Origin: Ardenticatenaceae bacterium
Lineage (GTDB): Bacteria; Chloroflexota; Anaerolineae; Promineifilales; Promineifilaceae
Assembly (NCBI GenBank): GCA_020634375.1
Contig: JACKBX010000003.1
Span: forward strand, 626,659 to 690,658
Length of the DNA: 64,000 nucleotides
Reading direction: 5' to 3'
The translations under genes were made by a program, and so were the position numbers. Under the pieces are notes generated by a model that worked only from the letters and a program-made list of their open reading frames with translations, made no database searches and was not told the DNA's origin. Positions 17,403-26,690 of this stretch are shown piece by piece. Each line of letters begins with the position of its first letter. Positions within the stretch are counted from its first letter, which is position 1.

Positions 17403-18395
17403 CTACAATTCAATCGGATTCGCTAAAATCTCGACAAGCAGTTGAATGGACGCTTCCACGTCATCGGCGTGTACTGTTTCACTTTGCGAGTGGACGTAGC
17501 GACAGGGGATAGAAATGCAGCCCGCCGCCGCGCCGCCGTTGGCAATCTGGATGGAGCGAGCATCAGTAGAGCCACCATCCAACACCTCTAGCTGGTGGGT
17601 GATGCCCGCCTCTTCTGCACGTTGGCGCATCAACTTCACTAACCCGGCGTGAGCAATCATGCCACTATCCTTCACTTTGATCGCCGCGCCTTTACCCAGG
17701 CTGACAGACATGGGATGCGCTTCGGGCACATCGCCGGTCAGGGTAACGTCCAGGGCCAACCCCACATCAGGATCAAGGGCATTGGCGGCTGTCAATGCGC
17801 CGCGCACACCTACTTCTTCCTGCACCGAAAAGACAAAGTACACATCATGGGGGGTGTTTTGCAGCCGTTTCAAAGCCTCAATGGCAATGACGCAGCCGAT
17901 GCGGTCGTCCATGCTTTTGGCGGTGAGGAATTTGCCATTGGCGTGGAACGGCCGTGCAAATCCCACCGCCGCGCCCACTTCCACCGGGCAATCCTCCGCG
18001 CTCGTCGCGCCCACATCAATGAAATGTTTGTCCAGTCCGTGAATCTTGCTGCGATCTGTGATGCGGTCGGAGGAAATGAGTCCAATACGGCCGTCTGCAA
18101 ACTGCACGCGGCTGCCCCACAGCCCATGCGGCCGTACCCCGCCAATATTGGTGAAGCGCAAAAAACCCTCTTTGGTAATATGCGTCACCATCAAGCCAAT
18201 TTCATCCATATGCGCGGCGATCATCACCTTCAAGCCGCTGCCATCCCCTTGTTTGTGAACAATGAGATTGCCTAGCGCATCCACACTCACATCATCTGCA
18301 TATGGCTCAACTTCCGGGCGGATTAATGCCCGCATCCCATCCTCAAAACCTGATGGCCCGTAAGCCTCTACCAATTTTTGTATCAAGTCGTTCAT
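17403..18395 (-). CDS. M42 family metallopeptidase (glutamyl aminopeptidase/TET-like)
   Basis: A 330-residue dinuclear-metal aminopeptidase of the TET type. All expected metal and catalytic positions are visible: His-x-Asp in IAAHMDEIG, Asp in KSMDDRIG, Glu-Glu in SVQEEVGVRG, Asp in LALDVTLTG, and His in RYVHSQSE. The ATG at 18395 is preferred, with GAGG 5 bp upstream; the frame is open to 18419. It is the last of three M42 genes in a row on the same strand. Enzymes of this type usually assemble into dodecamers that trim peptides in the cytoplasm (family knowledge). Exact residue preference cannot be read. Confidence 0.93.
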   Translation of the reverse strand: MNDLIQKLVEAYGPSGFEDGMRALIRPEVEPYADDVSVDALGNLIVHKQGDGSGLKVMIAAHMDEIGLMVTHITKEGFLRFTNIGGVRPHGLWGSRVQFADGRIGLISSDRITDRSKIHGLDKHFIDVGATSAEDCPVEVGAAVGFARPFHANGKFLTAKSMDDRIGCVIAIEALKRLQNTPHDVYFVFSVQEEVGVRGALTAANALDPDVGLALDVTLTGDVPEAHPMSVSLGKGAAIKVKDSGMIAHAGLVKLMRQRAEEAGITHQLEVLDGGSTDARSIQIANGGAAAGCISIPCRYVHSQSETVHADDVEASIQLLVEILANPIEL

Positions 18396-18408
18396 CATCA
18401 CCTCTGGA

Positions 18409-18475
18409 GCAATGAACAATTAACAATTAGAAATTAGCCATTCATTGTTAATTGTTCATTATTCATTGTTAATTC
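18409..18475. repeat. Heptamer inverted-repeat hairpin (ATTAACA / GTTAATT)
   Basis: CAATGAA, CAATTAA, CAATTAG and AAATTAG units pair with TTGTTAA, TTGTTCA, TTATTCA and TTGTTAA units between two M42 genes. The TAA stop of the upstream M42 gene (18469) lies in this element. Confidence 0.88.
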
Positions 18476-19506
18476 CTTTTCACCACGTCTGCCGTCAGGC
18501 CGCGCAAAACAGCTTCAGCCAGCTTGACCACATTAGCATAATCGTCCAGATTAATCATCAGCGCCGGAGTATGCGCATAACGGCCGGGCACAGCAATGGT
18601 TGCCGCAGGAATACCAGCGCCTGTTCGTTGAATGGTAGCGGTATTCGTGCCCCCGCCGCCAGGCTGCCGAATTTGGAAAGGAATGTCGTGGGCTACGGCC
18701 GTGCGCGTAATATGTGCCACCAATCGCGGGTCTTGAATCGTTACCCGATCCATCACGTAAATGGATGGCCCCTTACCCAATGCCACATTCGGGCTGACAT
18801 CATTCTCATTAGGCAAGTCATATGCCGGGGTGCATTCCAGCACCAGCGCCGCATCTGGCTGCACGCCATAGGCCGCTACTTCTGCCCCACGCAGCCCCAC
18901 TTCCTCTTGCACCGTGAAGGAGGCAATCAAATCAAAGGGATACGGCTTGGCCCGCAGCAGTTCCACGAGCGCCGCACAGCCTGCGCGATTATCAAACGCT
19001 TTACCAATAGCGGTAGGCCCCAATTCTTCGTATTCCGTCACAAAAGCGGCGCGGTCGCCAATTTTGACCTTGCCGTTTGCTACCTCTTTGTTTTTTGCGC
19101 CAATGTCTATGCGCATGGCATCAATTTGTACCACACTGCCTCGTTCCCCGGCGTCTAACAGGTGAATGGGCTTTGCACCAATGACACCGGTGAGTTTTTT
19201 AGGGCCAACCTGCACCACTTTGCCCAACAACGAGCGCGGGTCAAAGCCGCCCACGGCTGCAAACTTAAGCATCCCATCGCTGCCGATGTCGGTGATCATC
19301 AAGCCTACTTCGTCCATGTGCGCGTCAACCAGCACACGCAAATCAGAGACGCCGGTGCCTTTTTTGATGGCAATGAGATTGCCTAAAGCATCCACATGCC
19401 ATTCATCTACGTGATCGGCAATCAGGTCACGGATAAGGCGGCGGATTTCTTTTTCGTCGCCTGAGACACCGACGGCTTCGGTCAGGTTCTTGAGTAGTTC
19501 GTTCAT
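18469..19506 (-). CDS. M42 family metallopeptidase
   Basis: A 345-residue M42 aminopeptidase, the second of three. Metal and catalytic positions are: DAHMDEVG, KAFDNRAGC, TVQEEVGLRG, VLECTPAYD (Glu at the fourth ligand instead of Asp, an accepted variation), and GRYAHTPA. Its ATG overlaps the TGA of the upstream M42 gene in an ATGA arrangement, so translation is coupled. The shared operon suggests the three enzymes cover different peptide ends, or form mixed complexes (inference). Confidence 0.93.
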   Translation of the reverse strand: MNELLKNLTEAVGVSGDEKEIRRLIRDLIADHVDEWHVDALGNLIAIKKGTGVSDLRVLVDAHMDEVGLMITDIGSDGMLKFAAVGGFDPRSLLGKVVQVGPKKLTGVIGAKPIHLLDAGERGSVVQIDAMRIDIGAKNKEVANGKVKIGDRAAFVTEYEELGPTAIGKAFDNRAGCAALVELLRAKPYPFDLIASFTVQEEVGLRGAEVAAYGVQPDAALVLECTPAYDLPNENDVSPNVALGKGPSIYVMDRVTIQDPRLVAHITRTAVAHDIPFQIRQPGGGGTNTATIQRTGAGIPAATIAVPGRYAHTPALMINLDDYANVVKLAEAVLRGLTADVVKRN

Positions 19507-20597
19507 TTCGACTCCGTTTCTTCGTCGTCCATCAGTCCCGCCGTTAGTTTGTTTATAAATTGGTCGTCCAGACGGGCAGCGAATTCGCCAAGTAAACGGC
19601 CGCTTCTCTCCACATCGGCTAAATGCACAGTCTCTACCATCGTGTGCATATATCGTAAGGAGATGGAAACGAGGCCGGTGGGAATGCCTTCGCGGGCTAC
19701 TTGCAGGCCATAGGCATCTGTGCCACTGCCGCGTTGATGTGTCCCCACGCTCACGGACATTTCTAGTGCTTTGGCAGCGTCATTCAACGCTTCAAACATG
19801 CCAGGGTGAACGTTTGGCCCCAGGTCTAGCACTGGGCCAGAACCCAGGTCAAAAACATTTTCGCCATTAGCGCCCGGCCCTTTGCCAAAACCAACGTCGA
19901 TGGCAACGGCCGCATCGGGACGCTGCGAAAAGGCGCTGGTATAAGCGCCTAGCAGGCGGGTTTCTTCCTGGCAGGTGGCGACGGCGACTACATCCCAGGT
20001 GTGGGTGCGGGTTTGCAGGTATTCAAGGGCGTGGGTAACGGCCGTTACCGATGCACGATTATCTAATGCCTTGCCAGATACATATTTCCCCTGCAATTTT
20101 CGCAGGGGCTGGCGAAAACTAATGAAATCACCCACCGAAACCTGAGCTTCCACCTCGCTGAGAGGCAAGCCCACATCCACCACTAAATCTTCATAGTCAA
20201 AAGGCTGATTGCGCCGTTCCGGTGGCAGCATGGCATTAGGCAATGCACCGAGAACACCACTGAGCGGGGAACGGCCGTGTACCGTCACCAACTGCCCATA
20301 CAAATGGCGGCGATCCACACCTCCGACCGGCGTCACCCGCAAAAAGCCCTGCTCATTATGGGCAACAATTTGCTTCACCATCAGCGCAATTTCATCCATA
20401 TGCGCTGCCAGCAGTAAACGACGGCGCGGTTCCACACCACTGCCATACTTAATGGCAATAAGATTACCCACCCGGTCACGTACCAACTCATCCACATACG
20501 GCTGCCATAAATCCGTAATCACATCCGCAATTTCGCGTTCATATCCTGAAGGGCCGGGCGTTTCGGCTAATGTTTGCAATATCTTAAACGTATTCAT
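19503..20597 (-). CDS. M42 family metallopeptidase
   Basis: A 364-residue M42 aminopeptidase, the first gene of the three-gene operon. Metal and catalytic residues are in AAHMDEIAL, KALDNRAS, TCQEETRLLG, VAIDVGFG and LRYMHTMVE. It is slightly longer than its neighbours, with an insert before the second metal site and an acidic tail (LMDDEETESK). The start is chosen at the last of three consecutive start codons (20603, 20600, 20597) because of the spacing from GAGAGG. It overlaps the next gene by 4 bp. Confidence 0.92.
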   Translation of the reverse strand: MNTFKILQTLAETPGPSGYEREIADVITDLWQPYVDELVRDRVGNLIAIKYGSGVEPRRRLLLAAHMDEIALMVKQIVAHNEQGFLRVTPVGGVDRRHLYGQLVTVHGRSPLSGVLGALPNAMLPPERRNQPFDYEDLVVDVGLPLSEVEAQVSVGDFISFRQPLRKLQGKYVSGKALDNRASVTAVTHALEYLQTRTHTWDVVAVATCQEETRLLGAYTSAFSQRPDAAVAIDVGFGKGPGANGENVFDLGSGPVLDLGPNVHPGMFEALNDAAKALEMSVSVGTHQRGSGTDAYGLQVAREGIPTGLVSISLRYMHTMVETVHLADVERSGRLLGEFAARLDDQFINKLTAGLMDDEETESK

Positions 20598-20608
20598 CAT
20601 CACCCTCT

Positions 20609-21217
20609 CTAAGGTGTACTCGTTGGGGTTTCAGTTGCCGTTGCCGTTGCAGTCGGCGTCGCCGTATTCACGGGAATAACTTCCGACGTAGGCGTCGCCG
20701 TGGGCGGTTGCGAAGTAGGCGTCTCTGTAGGAGCCGGTTGCGTCTGTGTAGCCGTCGGCTGCAAGGTCGGCGTCGCTGTTGGCGCAAATGTTGCTGTTGC
20801 AGTGGCAGCAGTTGTCGCTGTAGGCGATGCAGTGCCTGTTGATGTCGGCGTTGCTGTCACGGTTGATGTTCCCGTACCTGTAGGTGTCGGTGTCAAGGTC
20901 GGCTCAGTGGTAGATGTGGCGGAAGGAGTTACAGGTGCAGGCGTATTGGTCTGAAATTGACCAGGTGTTGGGAAAAGCGTTGCTGTGGGCGGGCCGGTTG
21001 TCACCGTTGTCGGAGGTGTAAATGTTGCCAAAGGTTGCGGCGTGGCCTCCGGTGGTATGGTTGGCGTTGGGGATAATACAGAGGGCAAGGTGGGCGGCGC
21101 AACCACTTCACCAGCACGGGGTGCAGCAAGCAATGCCGCGATCCCAATGCAATAGCAGGGAATCGTCAACAAAATGACGCCCAGTAATATGAGATAGGTT
21201 CGGCGGCTTGAATTCAT
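20609..21217 (-). CDS. Membrane-anchored Thr/Pro-rich low-complexity protein
   Basis: A 202-residue protein with one N-terminal membrane helix (about 8-30, YLILLGVILLTIPCYCIGIAALLAA). Its ectodomain consists almost only of Thr, Pro, Ala and Ser (for example PTATPTSTGTASPTATT). The composition is that of a heavily modified stalk or cell-wall spacer. The DNA carries short imperfect repeats of GTCGGCGT and related words. An upstream TTG at 21223 is a possible alternative start with a better-spaced ribosome binding site. It ends 12 bp before the start codon of the M42 operon, so it may be co-transcribed with the peptidases. No functional domain is visible. Confidence 0.7.
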   Translation of the reverse strand: MNSSRRTYLILLGVILLTIPCYCIGIAALLAAPRAGEVVAPPTLPSVLSPTPTIPPEATPQPLATFTPPTTVTTGPPTATLFPTPGQFQTNTPAPVTPSATSTTEPTLTPTPTGTGTSTVTATPTSTGTASPTATTAATATATFAPTATPTLQPTATQTQPAPTETPTSQPPTATPTSEVIPVNTATPTATATATETPTSTP

Positions 21218-21355
21218 TGGCAAGGTTGCCCTTTCAAAAAAAGCCGGAAACTGGCGCTAAAAACCAAATTTCCGCAGCAGGAATCATAATTTAGAATGAC
21301 ATAAAAGACAAATGAAGGGGAAAGACCAAATGCGGAATGCCCCACTATGGTTCCA

Positions 21356-21384
21356 TTGCGATGAAAATAGGCGCATGTTATAAT
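21356..21384 (+). promoter_or_regulatory. Sigma-70-type promoter for the histidine kinase
   Basis: TTGCGA (21356-21361), a 17-bp spacer and TATAAT (21379-21384), with an extended -10 TG one base upstream. It lies about 80 bp before the kinase ATG in an AT-rich gap with no other gene. This is one of the best sigma-70 matches I saw in the window. Confidence 0.65.
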
Positions 21385-21465
21385 TTCTTCGTTGATTATG
21401 TGAATTATGGTCAAGTATTGACAGGGTTTAATCGGCTTAACTGCCTATGATGAGAAAAAGACGGC

Positions 21466-24400
21466 ATGCCATTTGAGGTCTGGGGCGCAACAGACACGCT
21501 TGCAGTAGGATTACCGGGTCGCCCGTTAGGGTATGTCCTTCTTTTGTTGTACGTCATTGCTCTGGGATATGCATTGTTCCGGTATCGGGCTTCCCTTCGC
21601 CAATTGACCAAACGACAATGGGGATGGTCTGTAGGTTTATGGGTGGCGGCTCTGGCTGCCAGCCAATTATTCCCCATCCGCTTTGTATCTGACACTCAAC
21701 TAGCTCCCCTGGCAACCGCGCAAAATCCGGTGACGACGTTGGTTTTGTTAACGGCCGTTCCCACCATCTTTGCTGCCGCAACCCTCAACCCGATTGTCGC
21801 CCTCATCAGCGGTTTGTTTAGCGGGCTGGGCTACAGCCTGGGCCAAACGCACCAACTCTTCGACATCTTCCACTTTGGCTTTGCCGGACTGCTGGCAGGC
21901 ATCTGGTTACAACAAAACTACACAGGATGGGTTTACCGTTGGCTGCGCAACCCTATTGTCAGTGGCGGGCTGAGCATGGCGCTCGTCTCCCTCTTCGTTG
22001 GGCTGGGCACATTTGCCAGCAGCGATGCGGCCATTGCTAGCAATTTAGCCGCTTTAGACCTGGGGTTGTCTACCACCCAGGCAAATTTGTTGCCTTTGAT
22101 TGCAGAAGGGTTATTTGGCGGTGCGGTTGTCGCTCTGATTCTACGGCTGGCCCCTGATCTGCATCCAGCTTCTGCACTGCGCCCTTCACCAGAAAGCGAA
22201 AGCCTGCGCCGCTACTTGCTCAACACTTTTCTGCGTTACGCGGCCGTACTCACTATCGCCATCGTCACCCTCGTCTTTATCCTCACCACCTACGTCAGCA
22301 CACGGCTCGTTGTGAACCAAATGGCCCGCGATGCCCGCACGGTCTCTGCGGAAATTCCAGCTTTCCAGGCACGACTGCAAAATTTGCTTCTACAATATAG
22401 CAGTGACCCTACGCTGCTTGGCGATGACCGCGAGGCCAGCGAAAAGGCGCTGCGCCAATTGTTCCGCACCAGCCCCATGTACCGCCGCATCCTCCTCGTC
22501 AATGCGGATGAAACCATTACAGCGTATTACCCCACAGATGGCGAAGACATCAGCCTGACAGATTTAGAGCAAGCGGCCGTCGCCAGCGTTTTTGAAACCA
22601 GCGCCCCTGACATCACGGCAACGCAAGACCAGCAAGATGAACACGTTCTCAGTTTTATGGTTCCGGTGTTTGATGAGAATGAACGGCCGATTGCCGTTCT
22701 AGTTGGTCGTGTACCGGAGCTTTCACTGGAAAGCCTCATTGTTGGGCTGCAAGGGACCGTGGGAGAAGGGCAAGGGTTTGTTGTGGATGAAAATTCGCGC
22801 ATCATTGCCCACCCCGACAGCACGCGCCTGCATGAAATCTGGTACCCGCCCACAAACAAGGCCAGCATTGGCAGCACCGATGCAATGAAGGGTGTGTATT
22901 ATCAGGGGCGACAAAATGATACCAATGCACGAGAAATGGTTTATTACGTCAGCGGCGAAAATCACCCCTGGACGGCCGTCATCACCGTACCTTATGAAGT
23001 GGTGCTGCGCCTATCCCTGAGTATAGGCATCCCGTTGGCATTGGTTCTGGCAGTGGTCACGGCCGTTTTCTACGCCAGCCTCCACTCTTTTGGAAACAAC
23101 CTCACCCAGCCCATTGTGGATTTGGTGCAGGCGTCCAAAACCATTGCGGCGGGGGGCAACTACAACTTTGCGAATACGGCCGTGCAGCGCGACGACGAAC
23201 TCGGCCAACTACACAGCGCCTTCGCCAACATGCAGCGCTCCCTCAAAAACCGCCTTGACGAACTCTCCCTACTCCTCAGCGTCAGCCATGATGTTTCCGC
23301 CAGTCTGGACATCAACCATAGTATGCCTGCTCTACTCAAAGGTGTGCTGCGTGGAACTGGCGCTGCTGGCGCTCGCGCCATCGTCTTCAACCCTGGCGGC
23401 GGCATCCCGCTAACATTTGGCGAAGGTCCTGCCGCACATACAATGGATACACTCGACCGGCAAGTTGTCACACGGCTGCGCACAACCAAAGAGCTGGCCC
23501 TCTCCAGCCCGGAGCAAATTCGCCAGGAATTCGACCTGCCCGAAAACACAACCCTGCCCGTTCCGGCCCTGGTTGCCTTTGCCCTGTACTCTCAAGACCG
23601 ACTGCAAGGCGTGCTGTGGCTGGGGTATCGCAAGAAGCACCGTATCAGCCCTTCTGAACGCAATTTGCTGCGCACACTTGCCAGCCAGGCATCTTTACTG
23701 GTGGACAATGCGCGACTTTACGCAACAGCCGACAGCGGCTGGCGGCGATTAGCGGCCGTGCTCGCCAGCGCCACCGAACCCGTCATCGTTACCGACCAGA
23801 CAGAGCGCGTGCTGCTCATTAACCGCACGATGGAGCGTGTGCTGGGGCTAAAAGCTAACGAGGTCATTGGACATTCTGTTGCCGACGTGATTCGCATCAA
23901 GCCATTGGCACGCGCCCTGACAGGCCACGACCTGAACGCCAACACACAAGAAATCACCATTGGTGAACACGTCTATTACGCCAACATCTCCACCATCATC
24001 AACAACGACGAGCAAACGCTGGGACGTGTGGCCGTACTCACCGACATCACCCATTACAAAGAAGTTGATTTGCTCAAATCTGAATTCGTTTCCACCGTCT
24101 CGCATGATTTGCGCAGCCCGCTCACCTTCATGCGCGGCTACGCCACCATGATGCCGATGATGGGCGAACTCAATGACCGGCAGAAGGAATACATCGAGAA
24201 AATCTTAGGCGGCATTGATCGCATGTCGCAAATGGTAAATGATTTGCTTGATTTGGGACGCATTGAAGCAGGTGTAGAGCTGTTGTTTGAACCCGTGGAA
24301 GTGCAGCCGCTGCTGACAGATATTGCTGACCAATATTGGCAACATACGCATTTGAAAGGCATTCAACTCAATGTGGACGTTAAACCGAACATCAAGCCAA

Positions 24401-24750
24401 TGTACGGTGATGCGGCTTTAATTCGCCAGGCGATTACCAATTATCTGGATAACGGCATCAAATATGCGGAAAACAGCGGGGCAATGTGTCTGCGGGCTGA
24501 ACAAGTCAACGGCGAAGTGATCATCAGTGTCAAGGACCAGGGGCCGGGTATCCCACAAGAAGGGTTGATGCGGGTCTTCGAGAAGTTTTATCGTGTGCAG
24601 CAGCGCGGCGAGGAGAAGAAGGTGGGGTCTGGCCTGGGGCTGGCACTGGTAAAATCCATTGCCGAAAAACATGGCGGGCGCGTGTGGTGCCAGAGTGAAG
24701 TGGGGGAAGGCAGTACGTTCTATATTTCTATTCCGGTAGCGAAGCACTAA
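21466..24750 (+). CDS. Membrane sensor histidine kinase with Cache, HAMP, GAF and PAS domains
   Basis: A 1094-residue sensor kinase. The N-terminal ~240 residues form several membrane helices. Another helix (about 248-275) leads to an extracytoplasmic dCache-like sensor (about 280-510, ending WTAVITVPYEVV), and a second helix (about 512-538) closes it. A HAMP domain follows (about 545-600, QRDDELGQLHSAFANM), then a GAF domain (about 610-755), a PAS domain (about 770-865, TDQTERVLLINRTMERVLGLK), HisKA with phospho-acceptor His880 (STVSHDLRSPL), and HATPase_c with N box (NYLDNGIKYA), G1 (DQGPGIP) and G2 (GSGLGLALVK). No response regulator lies next to it, so it is an orphan kinase. The ligand is unknown. 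Confidence 0.93.
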   Translation: MPFEVWGATDTLAVGLPGRPLGYVLLLLYVIALGYALFRYRASLRQLTKRQWGWSVGLWVAALAASQLFPIRFVSDTQLAPLATAQNPVTTLVLLTAVPTIFAAATLNPIVALISGLFSGLGYSLGQTHQLFDIFHFGFAGLLAGIWLQQNYTGWVYRWLRNPIVSGGLSMALVSLFVGLGTFASSDAAIASNLAALDLGLSTTQANLLPLIAEGLFGGAVVALILRLAPDLHPASALRPSPESESLRRYLLNTFLRYAAVLTIAIVTLVFILTTYVSTRLVVNQMARDARTVSAEIPAFQARLQNLLLQYSSDPTLLGDDREASEKALRQLFRTSPMYRRILLVNADETITAYYPTDGEDISLTDLEQAAVASVFETSAPDITATQDQQDEHVLSFMVPVFDENERPIAVLVGRVPELSLESLIVGLQGTVGEGQGFVVDENSRIIAHPDSTRLHEIWYPPTNKASIGSTDAMKGVYYQGRQNDTNAREMVYYVSGENHPWTAVITVPYEVVLRLSLSIGIPLALVLAVVTAVFYASLHSFGNNLTQPIVDLVQASKTIAAGGNYNFANTAVQRDDELGQLHSAFANMQRSLKNRLDELSLLLSVSHDVSASLDINHSMPALLKGVLRGTGAAGARAIVFNPGGGIPLTFGEGPAAHTMDTLDRQVVTRLRTTKELALSSPEQIRQEFDLPENTTLPVPALVAFALYSQDRLQGVLWLGYRKKHRISPSERNLLRTLASQASLLVDNARLYATADSGWRRLAAVLASATEPVIVTDQTERVLLINRTMERVLGLKANEVIGHSVADVIRIKPLARALTGHDLNANTQEITIGEHVYYANISTIINNDEQTLGRVAVLTDITHYKEVDLLKSEFVSTVSHDLRSPLTFMRGYATMMPMMGELNDRQKEYIEKILGGIDRMSQMVNDLLDLGRIEAGVELLFEPVEVQPLLTDIADQYWQHTHLKGIQLNVDVKPNIKPMYGDAALIRQAITNYLDNGIKYAENSGAMCLRAEQVNGEVIISVKDQGPGIPQEGLMRVFEKFYRVQQRGEEKKVGSGLGLALVKSIAEKHGGRVWCQSEVGEGSTFYISIPVAKH

Positions 24751-24754
24751 TTGA

Positions 24755-24865
24755 GAAACTGGTAAATAATTAATTTGTGAATTGATGAATGGGTGAATTG
24801 TTAATGTAGATGACGGCGACCCCATTAGCCATTCACAAATTCAACCATTCACTATTAATCATTTT
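24755..24865. repeat. Degenerate heptamer inverted arrays between convergent genes
   Basis: Units such as GTGAATT, GATGAAT and GGTGAAT on the left are mirrored by ATTCACA, AATTCAA and CATTCAC on the right, around a GC-rich centre (GACGGCGACCCC). It fills the gap between the kinase and rluD, which converge. No classical terminator with a T run is visible. Confidence 0.65.
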
Positions 24866-24879
24866 TCCCCAAAAAAACC

Positions 24880-25821
24880 CTATTGATTGTCCAACAAATC
24901 AAGGATCGCTTGCAGTTCCGGCGGTAGTTCGGCACGGAAGGTGAGTTCTTGTTCGTCGGACGGCCGTTTCAACACCAACTCTGCCGCGTGCAAGAAGTGG
25001 CGTTTCAAGTCAAATTTGCGTTTGCGACGGCCGTAAATACTGTCCCCCACCACTGGATGCTTAATATACGCCAAATGCACACGAATCTGATGCGTGCGTC
25101 CCGTAAATAAGTCACATTCAATAAACGTAAAATCATCGTAAGCAGTCATCGTGCGGTACTGCGTTTGCGCCGGACGGGCGTGCAATGAATGCGTGGGGTG
25201 CGGGCGAATGACCGCCATCTTTTTGCGCTGCGTAGGGTCACGGCCAATTGGTACATCAATCAGCGCCGCAGGCGGCTGAAGCTGCCCCTCGACCAATGCC
25301 AGGTATTTTTTGCGCACGGTGCGCTTCTTAAACTGCTTTTGCAAATGCCACAGCGCCTGATCATGCTTGGCAACGACAATCAGCCCCGATGTACCTTTGT
25401 CCAAACGATGCACAATGCCGGGGCGCATTTCGCCGCCCACCCCCTTGAGGTCGGGGCAGTGAAACAGCACGGCGTTTGCCAGTGTGCCGCTGTAATGCCC
25501 GGTTCCAGGATGCACAACCATATCCGCCGGTTTGTTAATCACAATCATGTCGCCGTCTTCGTAACGGATGTCCAAAGGAATGTCTTCGGGCAGCAGGTCG
25601 GTGGGCTGCACTTCTGGCAGCGTGGCAACGACTTGTTCGCCCCCTTCGAGTTTGAGGCTGGGTTTGGTTAACGGCCGTTCCCCCAACTTCACCATCCCCT
25701 CATCAATCAAGCGCCGCCACTGCATCCGCGAGAGTTGCGGCATCGCCATTGTCAGCGCCTTGTCCAGCCGCTCACCAGGGTAATTCAGGGTCAATTCTAC
25801 ATCTACAGGTTGGTTACTCAT
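24880..25821 (-). CDS. rluD: Ribosomal large subunit pseudouridine synthase, RluD type
   Basis: A 313-residue RluA/RluD-family enzyme that isomerises uridines in 23S rRNA. It has an N-terminal S4 RNA-binding domain (about 12-75, ERLDKALTMAMPQLSRMQWRRLIDEGMVKLG) and a catalytic domain with PADMVVHPG, the active-site Asp in HRLDKGTSGL, the FTGRTHQIRVH motif and DSIYGRR. Length and layout match the family. It is the last gene in the minus-strand run that includes the feo genes, separated from the methyltransferase by a heptamer hairpin. Confidence 0.92.
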   Translation of the reverse strand: MSNQPVDVELTLNYPGERLDKALTMAMPQLSRMQWRRLIDEGMVKLGERPLTKPSLKLEGGEQVVATLPEVQPTDLLPEDIPLDIRYEDGDMIVINKPADMVVHPGTGHYSGTLANAVLFHCPDLKGVGGEMRPGIVHRLDKGTSGLIVVAKHDQALWHLQKQFKKRTVRKKYLALVEGQLQPPAALIDVPIGRDPTQRKKMAVIRPHPTHSLHARPAQTQYRTMTAYDDFTFIECDLFTGRTHQIRVHLAYIKHPVVGDSIYGRRKRKFDLKRHFLHAAELVLKRPSDEQELTFRAELPPELQAILDLLDNQ

Positions 25822-25877
25822 GGAAGCATTGTATCAATGGCACGCGCCTCTTGCCAACGCGAAGGTTTATTTTTAAC

Positions 25878-25950
25878 CGCAAAGAGCGCAAAGAACGCAA
25901 AGAAAAGAGCAGAGAAAAATCTTTGCGCTCTTTGCGTCCTTTGCGGTAGA
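25878..25950. repeat. Heptamer inverted-repeat hairpin (GCAAAGA family)
   Basis: Units CGCAAAGA, GCGCAAAGA and CGCAAAGA on the left pair with TTTGCGC, TCTTTGCG and CTTTGCGG on the right around an AAAGAGCAGAGAAAA loop. It occupies the 163-bp gap between rluD and the methyltransferase. Confidence 0.88.
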
Positions 25951-25984
25951 TTCTTAAATGTGTCAGCCAATCAGAACGCAATCT

Positions 25985-26611
25985 CTAATCTCTTTTCTCG
26001 CAAATGACAACCGTCGCTGCGCTGCGCTCAAACGTGATTTGCTCCACCGTCACGCGGAAACCGGCAGCGCGGAAGTGGGCCAGGTACGGCTCCCAGCCTC
26101 CCTCTTGCCGCTGCCCGGTGATGCAAAAGAGCCACTCGATGAAGCGCGTTACTGGGCCAGTGGTTGTCAGGTGGCCTTCGGGGATGATCAGGAAACGGCC
26201 GTTCTGCCCTAACACGCGGGAAACGGCCGTCATCGTGCGCACATCCACCACATACTCTGTCGGAAACGTCGCCAGCACCGTGTCAAAACTGCCCGCCGCA
26301 AAGGGCAACGCTTGCACCCACCCGCGCACCAGTGGCACACTGGGCGCACGCCGCCGCGCCAGCCGACCCATCTGCGGTGACAAATCCAGTCCCGTCACGG
26401 CAAAGCCAGCTTGCTGCAAAGCCAGCAGTATATGCCCTGGCCCATGCCCAATTTCCAGCACCCGCTGGCCTTGCACAAACGGCAGCGCTGCCTGCTGCCA
26501 ACGTCGCCACTCCCCCAACGACACCACCCAACTTACCACATCATACGTCCACGCCAGTTCGTGGTACAGCAGGCGAAAGCCGAAGCGAAGAAGTTGATAC
26601 CAGAAAGACAT
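25985..26611 (-). CDS. Class I SAM-dependent methyltransferase (type 11)
   Basis: A 208-residue protein with the Rossmann-fold methyltransferase core: motif I VLEIGHGPGHIL (about 51-62), motif II TGLDLSPQM, a motif III-like LPFAAGSFDTVLATFP, and a post-core PEGHL segment. The N-terminal amphipathic stretch (SFWYQLLRFGFRLLYHELAWTYDVVSWVVS) suggests membrane association or a hydrophobic substrate such as a quinone or lipid (inference). It lies 60 bp downstream of feoC in the same direction. The substrate is unknown. Confidence 0.82.
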   Translation of the reverse strand: MSFWYQLLRFGFRLLYHELAWTYDVVSWVVSLGEWRRWQQAALPFVQGQRVLEIGHGPGHILLALQQAGFAVTGLDLSPQMGRLARRRAPSVPLVRGWVQALPFAAGSFDTVLATFPTEYVVDVRTMTAVSRVLGQNGRFLIIPEGHLTTTGPVTRFIEWLFCITGQRQEGGWEPYLAHFRAAGFRVTVEQITFERSAATVVICEKRD

Positions 26612-26613
26612 AG

Positions 26614-26690
26614 TGAATTATGAATGGTGAACTGATTACTGACCACTGATTACTGACCACTGCTTACTGATTACTGCTTACTGTCCACAA
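26614..26690. repeat. Heptamer array (CTGATTA / CTGACCA) at the feoC end
   Basis: At least eight units of the type CTGATTACTGACCA, TGCTTACTGATTAC follow each other between feoC and the methyltransferase gene. The last codons of feoC (DSKQ, stop) are formed by these repeats. The first part (AATTATGAATGGTGAA) lies next to the methyltransferase start. Confidence 0.88.

Noticed and set aside
20609..21217. Thr/Pro region as a satellite rather than a gene
   Set aside because: A start, a membrane helix and an open frame of 202 codons with strand-specific Thr/Pro coding favour a real gene, although the repeat is low-complexity.
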